Assembly: GCF_018691265.1 (NCBI RefSeq)
Contig: NW_024881313.1
Location: forward strand, 13,031,001 to 13,095,000
DNA: 64,000 nt
Reading direction: 5' to 3'
From: Tyto alba
Lineage: Eukaryota > Chordata > Aves > Strigiformes > Tytonidae
The position numbers and the translations under genes are program-made. The notes beneath the pieces are model-generated. The model worked only from the letters and a program-made list of their open reading frames with translations. It did no database searches and was not told the origin of the DNA. Positions 41,901-55,036 of this stretch are shown here, piece by piece. The number at the start of each line of letters is the position of its first letter. Within the stretch, counting starts at the first letter, position 1.

Positions 41901-44900
41901 TCTTGATTCGTAACAGTGATTCTCCAGTCTTATATACAGATGGCCTTCATCGAAATTGATAGTTTCATGAGTATAATTTCAATGGTGAGTCAAGCTGAGT
42001 ATAAACTCAGTATTGAGTTGTATTTATTCATTGACCTAGAACTTCTTTTGTTGTGGTTGTTATTTATGGCCTGCTCTTGGAGTCATATCTTGTTTTAGGT
42101 ATGTTTCTGAATTATTCCCAGACTTGATACTGTACTTCATTACATTAAAATTTTGCTGATGCCTGATTTTAATATTCATATGCAAGATGCAACTGTAATT
42201 TGTCCTTATTTTGTTTTGATTTAATTCACATTACCTACCGTTTTGCCTTCCCTTTTGCTTTCAATGATCATTTCATGCCTCTCTTCCTTATCTAGTAATT
42301 ATCGCTCTAGGCAGTTGTTAGATCCAGTTAGATTGAGTTCTTTTGTTACTAGTTTTGATTTGATGATTCATATTGTTATCTCAAAAGCAGCAGAAGAGGC
42401 ACCTGATACTCTTATTGGAGATTAGCAAATCTTGCTACAGAAAATTTATTATTGTTCCTTTTTCATAAACAACCTCTAATAGGAAAAAAGCTGCAAATTG
42501 ATATGTCTGAGTCAAAAGAAGGGTAAATAGGTCGTTGACCTTGGAAAAGAATCACATGTAGAAATCAGGGCTATCATGTAGCATTTCATTATTATGAGAT
42601 TTTCTTCAAGAGGCAAAGTTTGCCCTTGCTCTCATTTCACAGATCATCAATAGCTTTTTAATCAATAAAAGTTAACTGAAGAGAGTATCATTTATCTAGG
42701 GCTATATAATGATCTTTACAAATGTTTCCCCGAATACAGTGTCATAACACAAAGATCAGTGTGCTGGTTCTTTTATTTGTTATTTCTGCTTACCTTAATT
42801 TCTGGCTACTGTGTTATGAAAATTACAACTGAATATTACATCTGAGGAAATAATTCAGATATCTTTTGAAATAACTGAATAAAACTCAGCCCTTTTTAGT
42901 CTTTCTTAAAACAAATACTGAATGTATAGATTGACTTACAGAATACCATAAAGATCAACAAGTCTAGTCTTTGTTGGGCCGAGAGGAAAAAAAAAAACTG
43001 AACTCAGTTATATACCAGTAAGATTTCTCTAATCCTTCAGCGTTCAAATTGGAAATTGCTCAATTAAATCTCTTGCTTTAAAATTATACATTTTCAGAAA
43101 TATTGTTTTAAATGCACATCTAAAAACATAAATTGCATTATACAGACAAAAATCAACTGTACCTGCAAATGAACAGTGACATTTATAAACAATGATTAAA
43201 TGTATTTCTTCAGAGAAGCAACTCAAGGGAAACAGGAAGTTCTGTTTAAAGGAGCTATTCCTGAATAAACCAAGAAAAGGAGTGTGATTTACAGGATACT
43301 TGTTCAAACTACTAGAGTATAGTGATGATCCTGACAGGAGTTTAATGCTTTAAACAAAATCCCTATGTTCATCCGATGATTTGTTTTGTTTTGGTTTGAT
43401 TTAAAGAGTAAAATCTTCCCTCTAACCAAAGCCTAGACATTCAAAGGTGTAATCTGAATCTGTAAACAAACACAATATAAATTATGCAGAGGTATTGTTA
43501 GATCACCTAAACAAATAACACCATTACTGCACTATTATTCTAATCTGAATTTTAGGAAAGACTACCTAGTTTTCACAGCATCTGGAAACACTGAGCACTC
43601 AATTTAAAAACAAACAAACAAACAAACAAACAAACAAAAACAACAAAAAACAAACCTACAAAAAAACCCGCTAAATAGATTATAACTATGTAATTTCACT
43701 ATATTGTCAAATATTTGTGCTTGGGTAGTAACTTTAGTGGTGCCTAAGGACAATTGTAGCTGAATTATGAAGAGTAATTGTTTGTTTGTCAGAGTTTGAA
43801 TTTTGAGATCCTCCTATATTCTACACATTTAGATTCTGACTGCCTCTTTGTTGTCTGCTGTATTCTTTCTTTATACTTATTTTTTACTCATATCTCCACA
43901 TCATAAGATCAGATCACTGGAGCTATGACTTCCCCAGAGAGACAGAAACAGAAGATATCTCATGAATATACTTGCATAACAATGTACACATATCTACACA
44001 AATGTAAATCAAATTAAATCAGTATAATGCATAAACAATATTGTTTCTGAGTCAATATTGTACCTGATGTCAAACAAATATGCCTAAGAAGAAATAACAT
44101 CATTGGTTTAGAAACTACATAACAGGCTCTGCATTTAGGGAGACTGAGAAATTAAGAAAGGCTCACCTGCTTTGGAAAGGCTCCAAACTTTGATTTAGAT
44201 TGTCATCAAAGGGTCAGCTGAACTTCCAATGAAAATTCCTCAGTTCCAAACTTTTTGCGAGACTCCTTTGACTGACAAAAGAATGACACAATACCCTATT
44301 CTCTATGAGCCTGGCCAGCTTTGCAGACCACTACAACATTTAGATGTCCTGAAGTTCTTGGACTTGTTTAGCATGTCAAGGGAGCAGTGCCAGGACTCTC
44401 CTGAGCACAAGATGTAATTTTTGGCTATGGCTGTCATAGGGGATATTGGAGTAAAAAAATAAAAACGCAAATATTTTCCATATTGCCTTGTAAGCACTGT
44501 TTACAATCTAGTCATATAAGACTTCTACTAAAATAACAGAAAACACACATATGATTGGCTTCCACACCCCTTACAGATTTCAGCTGGGTTTTCACTCTGA
44601 AGTGGTAGGGCTTTCGACAGTGATATTCAGTTTGGTGTTTCAAAGCTATCAATACAATGGAAATGCTTGCACAAATCCCAGGAAAGAGAAACTACAAGAT
44701 GCTGAAAGCTGAATTCTTAATCATTTATAATGCCCTTTCCTAATCCTAGAATGGAACACATTCAAGTTAACTATGTAAAATTTAGCATTTCACTATTCAG
44801 TAGTCTATCAGGGTACAGCTCTTTTCTACTTCTAAATCTGATATAGAGGTTAAATTTGTTGCATGTTAAATATAACTGTGTGATGAGGTGATACAAATAA

Positions 44901-46283
44901 TTATATAGTACTGATTGCAACTATACTCTACAATTGTAACACAAATTTCCTGCTGCACATTGTAAATAACCAAAAATCTTTAGTGAATTTCATTTCACAA
45001 CACCTCTGAGACCTATAAAGTGTTCTTACCTGGTTTTTTTACAGCTGGGAATGAAGTGCCAAGTTTGTCAAGCTATTGAGGCATCAGAAGAAGTAGATTC
45101 TAGCTTCCCAGAATTTTTTAAATTTTCAAAAGTATTTGTGCATCAAGATTTGAAGAAGAGGTATATTCAGAAAGCAAAAGAAAATGAGCATTTACACTTC
45201 TGATCATCCCGCTGTACTAAACCATATCTTTAAGCACATAAAAGCCTATGTCTTTTTAGTTCAAAGTAATTTGGTCAAGACTTCATGGAAGGAAATGCTC
45301 ACTAAACAAAAGATAGATGTGATATCTTGTATGTCTGGTTGTTGTACTTTTCCTGAAATTCCTTTCTCTCACAGAGTTTGGAAATGCACAGTTTGCCTAT
45401 ACAAAGGCACACTCACTCAGGAACGATGTAAACAGGAACACTGAGCTAACTGAAGATTGGCAAATGTATCTGAAACACTGCAAAAGTGTCAAACATACAT
45501 TATGTGTTTAAACATAGTCATCTAGTGTCATTTTAGATAACCTAAGTTATCCAAGATATCAGAAAACCTAAGGCAACAAAAATTACTCTAAGCAACTAAG
45601 TTTAGATGTATGAATTTGTCTCAGGGTGACTACCTGCACATCAAGACCCATTTATCCCACACTGTCCTGCTGATGCATTTCATCTAACTAAAGCTACCTG
45701 GGCTGTGAGTTTCAGCTGAAACATAAACATTTTGAAAAATCACAACTAACTGTGAGCTTATAAGACTTCCATCCTGTTTCCTGTGATTCTTGTCAATTCA
45801 AATGCTGTTTATTGTAATTTGGGTCTTGATCTTGCAATTAACTATGACAGACTGTATTTCCATTCCTATGGAGAACTGCAGCAGCTCTGCACTGGTCTAG
45901 GGATTCAGTAACAGACCTGGTCTTCTTAGGCATAGTTACAAATTATTTTGGGTCAGGAACAGATGACACTTATGGGTATTTAGATTTAATACATAATAAA
46001 TCAACAGTTCTAAAGTTTTGCCGAAACAGAAACTATGTTTCTTCTTGAGAATTTGGTCTCTAAAATGGAGAAATTTATCTTGGAAATCCATTCAGTGCCA
46101 TCTTACGTCATTATTTTATCTGGAGAAATTAATTTTATAATCTCCTGGATGCTGTCTCAATTGTATAACAATTGTAGATAGATTCCTCTCAGTTTGTGAC
46201 GCCAGATAAGCAGTGCACACTTCAACTTGCAGCTACACAGTTTACCTGGTAGTTACAGTATCACATACTTTAAAAGGTACTTT
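41901..46283. other. Intron sequence, mostly unrecognised
   Basis: Apart from a CAAA microsatellite at 43606-43654, nothing is recognised. ORFs reach 92 codons at most and carry no domain. Confidence 0.45.
43606..43654 (+). repeat. (CAAA)n microsatellite
   Basis: About seven perfect CAAA units followed by degenerate CAA/CAAAAA units. Confidence 0.9.
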
Positions 46284-46286
46284 AAA

Positions 46287-46317
<31 letters not shown>

Positions 46318-46391
46318 CAAAAAAAAAAAAAAAAAACAAAAAAAAAAAAAACAAAAAAAAAAAAACAAACAAACAAACAAAAAAAAAAAAA
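46284..46391 (+). repeat. A-rich tract with CAAAA and CAAA units
   Basis: About 108 bases made of A-runs of up to 16 with single C interruptions. No element body is visible on its left. It lies about 210 bases left of the minus-strand LTR. Confidence 0.92.
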
Positions 46392-46621
46392 CTAGGCTGA
46401 CCTATTAGCAAAAGTCTGAACATATATCTGCCAATGCATCTATATTATGAACTCTCAAAAGCTCTTCTCTAGATGATATCAAGAGCAAACTCTGGCATGG
46501 AATATATTGCAGCTAAAGGTGAACCACAGTGGTAAAATGAAACTGCAGTAAACCACAGAAATTTATGCTGAATGCCTTTCTTAGCCAGACTCGCCAATAG
46601 GCCAGCTGTAGGGAACACCAT

Positions 46622-46815
46622 CGTGGTTTCAGCTCAGAGGGACAGTGAGCACCACAAAGCTCCTCACTCCCCCTCTTACCCCCCAGTGTTGAGAAGAAGA
46701 GAATAAAGTAAAATGTTTCGTGGTTTGAGCTCAGAGGTCAACTTAACACCAGGCAGTCACTCAGTTCCCCTTTCCCCCCACAACGCTGAGAAGGAATAAA
46801 TAAGCCAGGCTTGGG
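46622..46815 (-). repeat. Diverged tandem duplication of the LTR 3' end
   Basis: On the plus strand, 'cgtggtttcagctcagagg' begins at 46622 and 'cgtggtttgagctcagagg' begins at 46719. The units are 97 bases apart. Both continue with a gap-rich match through a 'cactc/cactca...cccc' block and a 'gttgagaag / gctgagaag' block. The LTR therefore carries two copies of its terminal segment. Confidence 0.65.
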
Positions 46816-46900
46816 ATTCAAGATAGAACAGGGAAGGATAAATCACCCATTACAGTCACAGACAAAAGACAGACTTGTTAGGGGAAGAAAAAAACACAAA

Positions 46901-46906
46901 TTTAAT
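46901..46906 (-). terminator. LTR polyadenylation signal ATTAAA
   Basis: The plus strand TTTAAT reads ATTAAA on the minus strand, in the position expected for the LTR R region and followed in sense by a T-rich stretch. It lies on the same strand as NXPH1, so it could in principle act on intronic transcripts. Confidence 0.45.
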
Positions 46907-47535
46907 ACAGACACTAACAACAACATTTAACAGACGGAGTAGGACAGTGAGAAGAATTACAACATCTTGAAAACACCTCCCCCCACCCCTCCCTTCTTCC
47001 CGGGCTCAGCTCTGCTCCCAATATCTCTACCTCCTCCCCACAGTGGCACAGGGTCACAGAACAGGGGGTGCAGTTAGTGCTGCTGCTTCTTCCATCTTCA
47101 GGGTGAGGCGGAACTTCTGAAACTTCCCCCTTTCTCCATCATGGTCCCTCTCTCACAGGAGACAATCCTCCACAGCTTTTCTCCAACTGGAGTCCCTCCT
47201 ACAGGCTACAGCCCTTCCAGAGCTGCTCCAAGCATGGGACACCCCCACATGCTGCAATCCTCCCAGCACTGAACTACAACAGCCGGGGCTGCTTCTTCCC
47301 ACAGGGTCCCCGCTGGCTTCAGGTGCAGCCACCTTAATTGTCCCACGTGGGGCCCCCCATAGACCATAAATCAGTGTCTGCTCCACTGTAGACATCCATG
47401 GGTGGCAGGGGCAGGCCACCTTGCCGTCTCAACATGTTCTGTATGGAGTTCCCTCATCTTGCACCAATGTCACCTAGGAGGCAGTAAAACAGGGTGCGGG
47501 AAGAAGAGTTCTGGGGACAGTGGCCATGTCATAAT

Positions 47536-48414
47536 ATGGATCTTCTGCATTTTCTCCACCATTTCCTCTTAGTTTACACACCTATGTGAAATTTTCATCT
47601 ATCTTCAGTTATTTCTAGCATAATTAGCCTTCCCTTCTGCGTAGGCTTCAATTCTAAATCCTGAGACTCTAGTTCAGGTACCACCTTTGTTCACCAAAGA
47701 TCTTCTGAGAACCACAATAGGCTGTGCTAGTGGGGAATTCTTTCCGGGGGCACCTGTTGATCAAGATCTTCTCTCATCTAAATAGCAATTGAAACACCTT
47801 CTTGCCCTGTTTCATAAGAGAGTATTATTTCCCTTCCTTGCCCTTAATAGGTCTATGTGGGTTACTTAAAGCTATGCACTGATCGAGTTATGCAGCTGAT
47901 GCTTTCTTGTTAGCCTTTTCTGCTCAGAATATAAAGAAAATGAGCAACAGAAAAGGACAGACGAGATAGTTTACTCTCCTAATGGAAGTTCTGCAGCGTA
48001 TTATCTGGAAAACATCAGCAAAGAACAAACTCACCTGACTCACAATTCACCATGCTTTTATAGAGAAACAAGAACAGCAGGGCAGGTTAGTAATGATAAC
48101 AGCCTGCAGAAGAACAGGGTGCCAGGAAGATACAGTCACAAATTTGGCAGAAGAAAGAAGATATAAAGCATGATCAAAGGAACTGAGAAATATCAAGAAA
48201 TCTAAAGCAAATTTTCAGTCCTAACTAAGTATAATGGATGAGCTGAGAGTCACATCATACTCAGAATACAGAAATGTTTTATAAAAGACTTGGCTTGAGG
48301 TATTTGCAAGATGAGGAGCTGAGTAAGGCCTTGATGGCAGCTATCAGAGGTTCATTGTTGCACTGACGGATGGGATGGAAGACAAAAGAGACAGGGTAAG
48401 AAGGGGAGGTACCT
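47536..48414. other. Intron sequence, nothing recognised
   Basis: Unique-looking sequence between the LTR and the first MIR-like SINE. Confidence 0.45.
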
Positions 48415-48650
48415 GCTCCAATAGGTAAAGCTCCAGAGTGGTTTTGAAGAGACCTACCTGATCACATACCTAGCTCTGCTGCTAATTTTGTTTCTTTGTG
48501 ATCATTTCCCTTCCTGTCTTTCCTGCCGTCTATTTTGGACTGTATGTTGTTTAAGATAACAGCTGTTCTTATACAGTTCCTAGAACAACGGTGCTCTGAT
48601 CTCACGGGAGTCTTCTAGACAGTCCTAGAATACAAATAATAAATAATCTT
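48415..48650 (+). mobile_element. MIR-like tRNA-derived SINE with L2-type tail
   Basis: The head resembles a tRNA-derived SINE: an A-box-like 'aaagctccagagtgg' at about 48427, and a B-box region followed by 'cctagctctgctgc' at about 48469, which equals the family phrase 'cccagctctgcca'. A middle part with 'tcatttcccttcc' follows. The tail has 'cagttcctagaacaacgg' at about 48574 and 'tgatctcacgggag' at about 48597, ending in 'tacaaataataaataatc' at about 48631. The tail shares its plan with the L2-type element at 33950-34795. Strongly diverged, hence old. I believe the family is the amniote MIR type, from memory. Confidence 0.6.
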
Positions 48651-50044
48651 AATTTACCAACTATTTATTGAGTTCTCTCAGGTATTATAACTAATTACTG
48701 CCATTTTCCCTTAAAGAAATAATCTGTCACTATGCTGCCGATAAAAGAGCTTTTCAAACAATGGATTTAAAATCTATCTATTCAGAGAATTTGTTCTTAT
48801 TTCTTTTCTATACCTTTATTCAAATTGTTTGCTTCCTTCTGGGACAGCTCTAAACTCTCTAAATAGTGTGAACTAAACAAGTATTGAGCAGGTTCAGATT
48901 CTGTACCATATAAAGATGCAGAGAGATATTTTTTACTTCTAAAGACATTGTGTACATAAAAAGTCCACATTCCACTCATAAGTCATTAATAAAAGAGCTG
49001 AGCTATGCAGGATATGACTAGATAACCACATAATTTTACAATGATATATTAACAGTAACACTTTTCTATTTCTTAACTTTGTGATTACAGTCCAGTAATT
49101 CTGTGTAATTCATTTCTACCTAATCTGTCTTTTAGTTGTGTACGATATAGTTTAAGTATACTTTGGTAGGCATATGCACGTTTTTAGGAGTGGTTGCATA
49201 TTTCAAATGTATTGGTTTGAGAGCCTAAATTCAGATATTCAAGGACTTGTTTTCCAGCAGTACTCACCACAGATAGATGGCTAAAAAGTAGTTCTCCCTC
49301 CTAGTAGAAATAATACCCTAAGTGAACAAGGAGAAAAGTTGTATCTCTTGTCTACATATGTCAAACATGGACTGCATCAATGCAAAACCATAGAAACCAG
49401 TCTTAAGTTTCAGCTCTTCAAATATAATGTCATGTGATGTGGCAGAAAAGGAAATGCTGTGAATAAATTATTTCATTATTGATTTATTTTGTGGAGATTT
49501 GAAATCTCATTCTATCTATATGCAACAGTTTGAAACAGATATTCTGATATCAAGTTGCTGGTGTATCTGCTGTAACTGGAATGAAAACTTTGGCTGATTT
49601 TCATAATTAAAAATTCATTTAGGATAAGGGTTTAAGGAAAAGGCCTTAGTGTAACAAACGTTGATGACATTTCTAGTTGGAATTTTAGAATGTTATCTAT
49701 TTTTATAGACAACTCTATTATAGTCCCAGATGGTAAACCAGATCAACCTACGGAGGATGCTAAAAAAAAGAAAGATATTGATAAGATAATTGAAGTACTT
49801 CATTTACCCTATTTCACAAGTATCATTAGTCTTAGGCACTATAATTGGATACTAAGCTAATGTCAGAGGACTAAAAAACACACATTACCTAGCATATACT
49901 TTGATGAGCATGAACACATGGGCAATAACCACAGGTCAGGTGATAAGGTGTGTGGTTTCACTGCCTGTTTTAGTCCCTGGACTATCAAGCAACGGATGAT
50001 CCCTAAAGCTACACGCATTCATCCCATATAAGAATATTCTTGGT
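48651..50044. other. Intron sequence, nothing recognised
   Basis: Lies between the two SINEs. AT-rich, no coding or repeat signature recognised. Confidence 0.45.
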
Positions 50045-50292
50045 GTGCAAGGCAGTATGTAGCAGTGGACTGAATTTCAGGGATTAGGAAACTAATTCCA
50101 GCTTGGCTAACTGAGGTGTGTAGCCTTCATCATTTCATTGTACAACTGGCTTTTCTCTTTTGGCCTTATGCGGTCTAGACTTCAAGCTCTGTGTTGCAGG
50201 TACTGCCTCTTACTCCTTATGTACACAGCTCCTAGTTCAATGTGGTCTCGATCTCATTTGAAGACCCTGTGTACTTCTAAAACTAAAAACAT
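50045..50292 (+). mobile_element. MIR-like tRNA-derived SINE with L2-type tail, second copy
   Basis: A-box-like 'tatgtagcagtggactgaat' begins at about 50056, with a B-box/'attccagcttggct' region at about 50094. The tail has 'agacttcaagctctgtgttg' at about 50177, 'actgcctcttactcc' at about 50202, 'acagctcctagttcaatg' at about 50225 and 'gtctcgatctcatttga' at about 50244. These follow the family phrases 'gattgtaagctctttgggg', 'actgtctcttact', 'acagcgcctagcacaatg' and 'gatctcggttgggg' in order. The terminal AATA repeats have decayed. Same family and orientation as the copy at 48415. Confidence 0.65.
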
Positions 50293-51664
50293 ATGGAATC
50301 AGTAGCTCCATCAAAGCAAATTACAATACCTCCAGCATCAGGTTACATACAGACAGACCTGGGAACCTCATTCATTTCCCAAGATCACATGGAGACAAGA
50401 CCCCATAAACGTGCTGAAACCCTGTCCAGCCCCTGGAAGAAGCATCTGGTTCATTCACAGCTTTTTTTTACCACTGATGTCCACATGAATAAAATTAAAG
50501 GGAGAAAAAAAGAAATAGGAAAAGAAAGAAAATGGACAAGGAGACTGGAAAGATAGGTGTGTGGGGGTCTTTCAGTGTCCAGGACTATAGACACTGGGAG
50601 GATGGTACAAGAATGTTCTTGATAAAAAAGTTCAAGCAACTCCAACAATAAAAACGAGGGCCATAGTACTCCTCATGCAACACTTTCTTTGGCTTCATAA
50701 GATGTCTGATGGCCCAGACTTCTATGCTTTAATCTTGCCTTAGGGAGATGATGTTATTATGCACAGACTCAGTATTAGTTTGTTTTCAGCTGATCAGTTT
50801 TTGAAGTAAGCTCAGAATCAAATTGCATCAAATTAACCAGTTCCACAACAGTGCTCCAATCTCCTGAACTCCTGTTGATTGCAGTGAGTCTGCAAGCATC
50901 AAAACAGGACTTGGAGCTTCTAATTACCTTTGAGAATCTAAGCTGATTCCTCTGGATCAGTTTAGTGTAGTTCCCATACACTCCTTCTGCTCATAAATCT
51001 GACTTTTATCCTATTCAACAACACAAATTAAAAGGATAGAGACAGATTTGCACTTTCAGCAATCAGTTTCTGATATCAGCATGACAATTTGTGCTTTTGA
51101 TTCTGTGCTTGCTATTACAGGAATCTGCAATTATGTCTATCTATGAAAAACTAGGACCAAAAGTCAGCAGGTTTTCCATGACAATAATATTATTAAAATT
51201 TGTATGGATTCAGAATTTTAATGGGTCTGTCCAAGTAGTACAAAAATATCCAGTTTAACAGGGACAATAACTGATAAAAGTAGATATATATTCTTAAAGG
51301 CCTAATGACCATATTCAATTTGTATTGGACTTGTACAATATATAACTGTGCTTCAGTGATGCAAGACTAGTAGAGTATAAAACAAACAAAATACCAAAAA
51401 TAAACCCTACCACTTGAGCATGAAGTTTGCTTAAAATGTCCTTTTTTCTCATTTGTACAAAATCTGTCACCAGATGGAATGCTTTCTTCACTACAATGCT
51501 CAAAGGTACTCATTAAGTCCAGGAAAAAAAAGAGTTCAGATAAAATCTGTACATAACCTTTGCCCACAACACTTCTGAGGTTCAGACCTATACAGAGAAT
51601 TTGGGAGGAGAGCTTGTTTGAATTGATGGCTGGTGTTTTTGTGATTGTGCTACTCTGTGTAAGG

Positions 51665-51682
51665 TTGGCTGGCTGGCTGGCT
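51665..51682 (+). repeat. Short (GGCT)n repeat
   Basis: Four GGCT units in tandem within a slightly longer imperfect run. Confidence 0.85.
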
Positions 51683-52604
51683 GTTTATTTAACACAAACA
51701 ACAGTGCCTTAGTAGTCATGTAGTTTGCAATAATTTGTTTGTCTTCAGAATATTTTAAAATTAAAAGAGTGTCATTTATCCTATTGCACAGCTGGTAGAT
51801 GGAGGCACACATGACTCAATTCTGACTTGTGTTCAGTACAGACTTAGAATTTAGATTCTGTCACTGAGTGCAGAATCACAGAGCATCATCACCGGGACCA
51901 CCCAGACTGATTAAAAATGGCAGAATTGCATTCAGATTTATTAAGACTGAAACTTGGAATGTAGAGTTCAGCAGTGTTTTAAAGGAGAAAAGAACCTTCT
52001 TCATAACCCTGAGTAAACTGCTTCAAATGAGCACATAAAGCCCACTCACTAATACCCTTTCAGACCTGGTCTAGTTGGGTCTTTGTATCTCTGTTCTACA
52101 ACAGGTATCTAAATTTTCTCATCAGTAAAAATTTCCCTCTCCACCCCTGGAGCAGGAAGGAAGTTGGACAGGGACTATAAGAAGCTGGTCTCTGCTTCCA
52201 AGCACAGCATCTCAGAGTTATTCCTGGACTGGTGCAGGTACTTAAAATTATAATCTAGAGCAAAATTACTTCTCTGAGTGTACATGGGAGATTGTAGAAA
52301 CAAATCCTAAATTCCTGAGTCCTTATCCTATACCTTTGGCTTGTGATGCCTTTCCTGATTGGCTCTAAATCAGTTTGAAAGGCTGGTCTCAGGTGGTGTC
52401 CAGCTTAATTCTGCAGAGGGTTTAAAATTAAAGGAGCCTGATCTAAGATGTACTGAAAACACTGGGAATTGATTCCCTACAGATATCAGTGACCTTAATA
52501 TTGTAGAGCAAATATGCATACAAAGCCTACTTAGAAAAATAAGAAAGTCCTGTCCAGATTTTCCAGATGTATGTGCTCCATGTACCATTCAAGGCTGTAG
52601 AGTT

Positions 52605-52637
52605 AAAAACAAAACAAAACAAACAACAACAAAAAAA
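52605..52637 (+). repeat. A-rich CAAAA/CAA microsatellite
   Basis: Three CAAAA-type units followed by CAA units and seven A. Similar in type to the tracts at 36890, 43606 and 46284. Confidence 0.85.
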
Positions 52638-55018
52638 CCCTACCAACCTCTCTCATTTTATTAGGAGATTTGTACAGGTCTTGTTATAATTTCAATTTCC
52701 CATTCAGGTTGATTTATGGATTTCCCCCCTTGTTTATGGCTTTTTTAATACTCCACTTTATAGAAGCCATGAATACATCAGGATTTGCACCAATGACCTC
52801 ATATAAGTAGTTCAACATCAGCTCACAAAACAGCAGTCTGATTTAACAAGATTTTTTCTTCAGATTCTCTCAATCTGCTTTGCAACAATCACAGAAGGTA
52901 GGGTCAGAAAGAAGGCTTAACCTAGAATCTTTTGCAGAGACTTTAGCAATGTCATGTTCAGAACTGTTTTCCTGATCCCTATTATGTTGTTATCCCAGCA
53001 GAGGGAAGAAACAGTTTAAAACATGTCACAGTAGGAGCTGTCTTAATATTAAGTATAAGGTCATTTATGGCAGATGTGAAATATTCCAGCTTTGTTGTAG
53101 GGTTTGAAGGCTTGTACAGAGTTGTTAAATAAAACAACATGATTTCACTTTCTTCTGTTTTTAGAAAAATAAAATGAACATGAAGTGATCACTGCGTGCC
53201 CATGTTAACACAGAGTCAAAGCCTGTGAATGTATCATAATGGTAGATGCTGTAATGAATAGCTCAGAAAAAGGCCCGGTTGTTGGACTTTTTCTTTAATT
53301 GGGTCATAGTAGGTCACGCCTAAATCTCCAGGCAAATCAACAAGAACTATTTTTACACAGATGCAAAGTAGCAATATAAAGATTCAAATATGATCTAATT
53401 AATTTTCTAACAGCCAATGTATTTTTCTGCCAGAGCACAGATTAACACAATTTTATCTTTCAAATTTGAGAATCAGAAACCATAAAAATATAAATCATTA
53501 GAAAAACCTTCAAATTATGAAATGGAAGTCCTCAATAAGAATAATCGCAAACAGTTCACAGGCTTCTTAAGCTAGAGGGACAAAAATACCTTTAACCTTT
53601 TAAAACTTTGAGTTATAATTATCTGATGGGTTTTTTTCCATAAACTGGTATGATTTTTACAAGGATCATTCAGAGAATCTTATGATCTATTTATAAAATT
53701 ATTTAGGTTTCCACAACAAACCTTTTCTGGTTTTTAATGTTTTGAGTCTCATGTTGAAAAATTTGCAAATTAATATATGTCACTACTTATGTGATAACAG
53801 TACAGAGACATATCAGCGATATAGAATTATTTCCCTATGTACAACAGATGCCAATTTTTATGTTTTGTTCCTGGTTACTACAGAAGGAAAAATGCCAGTC
53901 CTGTGTATGACAGCAAGCAATGTGGCTTCTAGTCCTCAGCAGTAAATATACCTGGAATATGGACAGAAGTGGCACTCAGCCTGAACATCAATCACCATTT
54001 TGATAGTTTGAAGTGCATCTGGTCCTTTGGAGTATATTTGCTGTGATTACCCAGTTCAAGTCTTTTCCAACTATTGTATGTGTCATCAAATGACAGTAAT
54101 GAAAATAACTGCAGCCATTATTATAGGGTTTAGGACTTTGCCATCTGTTGAATATTAGCCTTAACCTTCCCCGCAACTGGCATACTGTTGTGCCAAAAAC
54201 AACACATAAGCAGTGTCACCATACTACACTTGTATACAATCATATAGCTCTTTTGTTTCCACATATCCCAAGGAACACCACAAAACAGTGTTAATAGAGC
54301 CAGTAATCATCAAGAAAACAGCTCAGACAATAAATGTAATACAAGCACTGACACCCAAACACTATGGTGTGTAGAGCTGGGGACTGCAGTTGGTATTCAC
54401 CATTGCAATACATATGCATGCACAAAAAGCTAATGCAACTGTGTTAAGCGTATATTAAGATCTGGTAATCTCAAACCCAGATCCTAACAGATTTTTTACT
54501 TTGCAATCAAGATCTGTAAGCAGCCTTAGGTGAAGGGTAATGTAGGGTATTAACATAATACCCTGTAGGACAAGTAAATAGTGTATTCTTTGAGCTAGCC
54601 TCATAAAATATCAGTATTTTCCCTTATATACAACAGGACATCAGAAGTGTCGCAGCATCTGAATGCCAGAAATGACTGCCCAGACCTCAGACCTGTAGAA
54701 TTTCTCTTGTTTTCTGAAGACTCAAGTCCCCTTGAAGATAAAAAGGGAGAAAAATATTCTGGTATCAGAAATTCCCTGAGCTTAGAGAGCTCATCTCTCA
54801 CAAGACTGATGGAGCAGCCTGTATCATCCATAGCAATATGTACATTCCCACTGCACCTGCCATGTAAGAGATCATTCTAAACAAAATTCTCACTTATGCA
54901 TTATCACTTTCTATACTACAGATGATTAAGATGATTTTGTAAAATTCACATGATACTTGTTGGCAAATGCTAGGTTTTAATGGTGAGTACTTCAAAGACA
55001 GCATGTGACCATTAGTTT

Positions 55019-55036
55019 AAAAAAAAAAAAAAAAAA
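55019..55036 (+). repeat. Poly(A) run of 18
   Basis: Eighteen A, no recognisable element on either side. Confidence 0.95.

Larger units (their letters stand above)
46605..47535 (-). mobile_element. Avian endogenous retrovirus LTR, minus strand
   Basis: On the minus strand the order matches an LTR type common in birds. A GC-richer left part contains the phrases 'atggggggccccacg' at about 47347 and 'tgcagcatgtggggg' at about 47257. Then come 'ggaagaagggaggggtgggg' at about 46994, an ATTAAA at 46906-46901, 'gtctgtgactgtaatgggtg' at about 46850, and a 3' end with 'gagctcaaaccacga' repeated twice. It is longer and richer in G+C than the surroundings. No gag, pol or env domain is recognised beside it; an 88-codon ORF at 47153-47419 lies in the LTR itself and is not a known viral protein. 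Edges are approximate; no target-site duplication was found. Confidence 0.7.

Noticed and set aside
47153..47419. 88-codon minus-strand ORF in the second LTR
   Set aside because: It lies in the non-coding LTR body and shows no retroviral protein motif.
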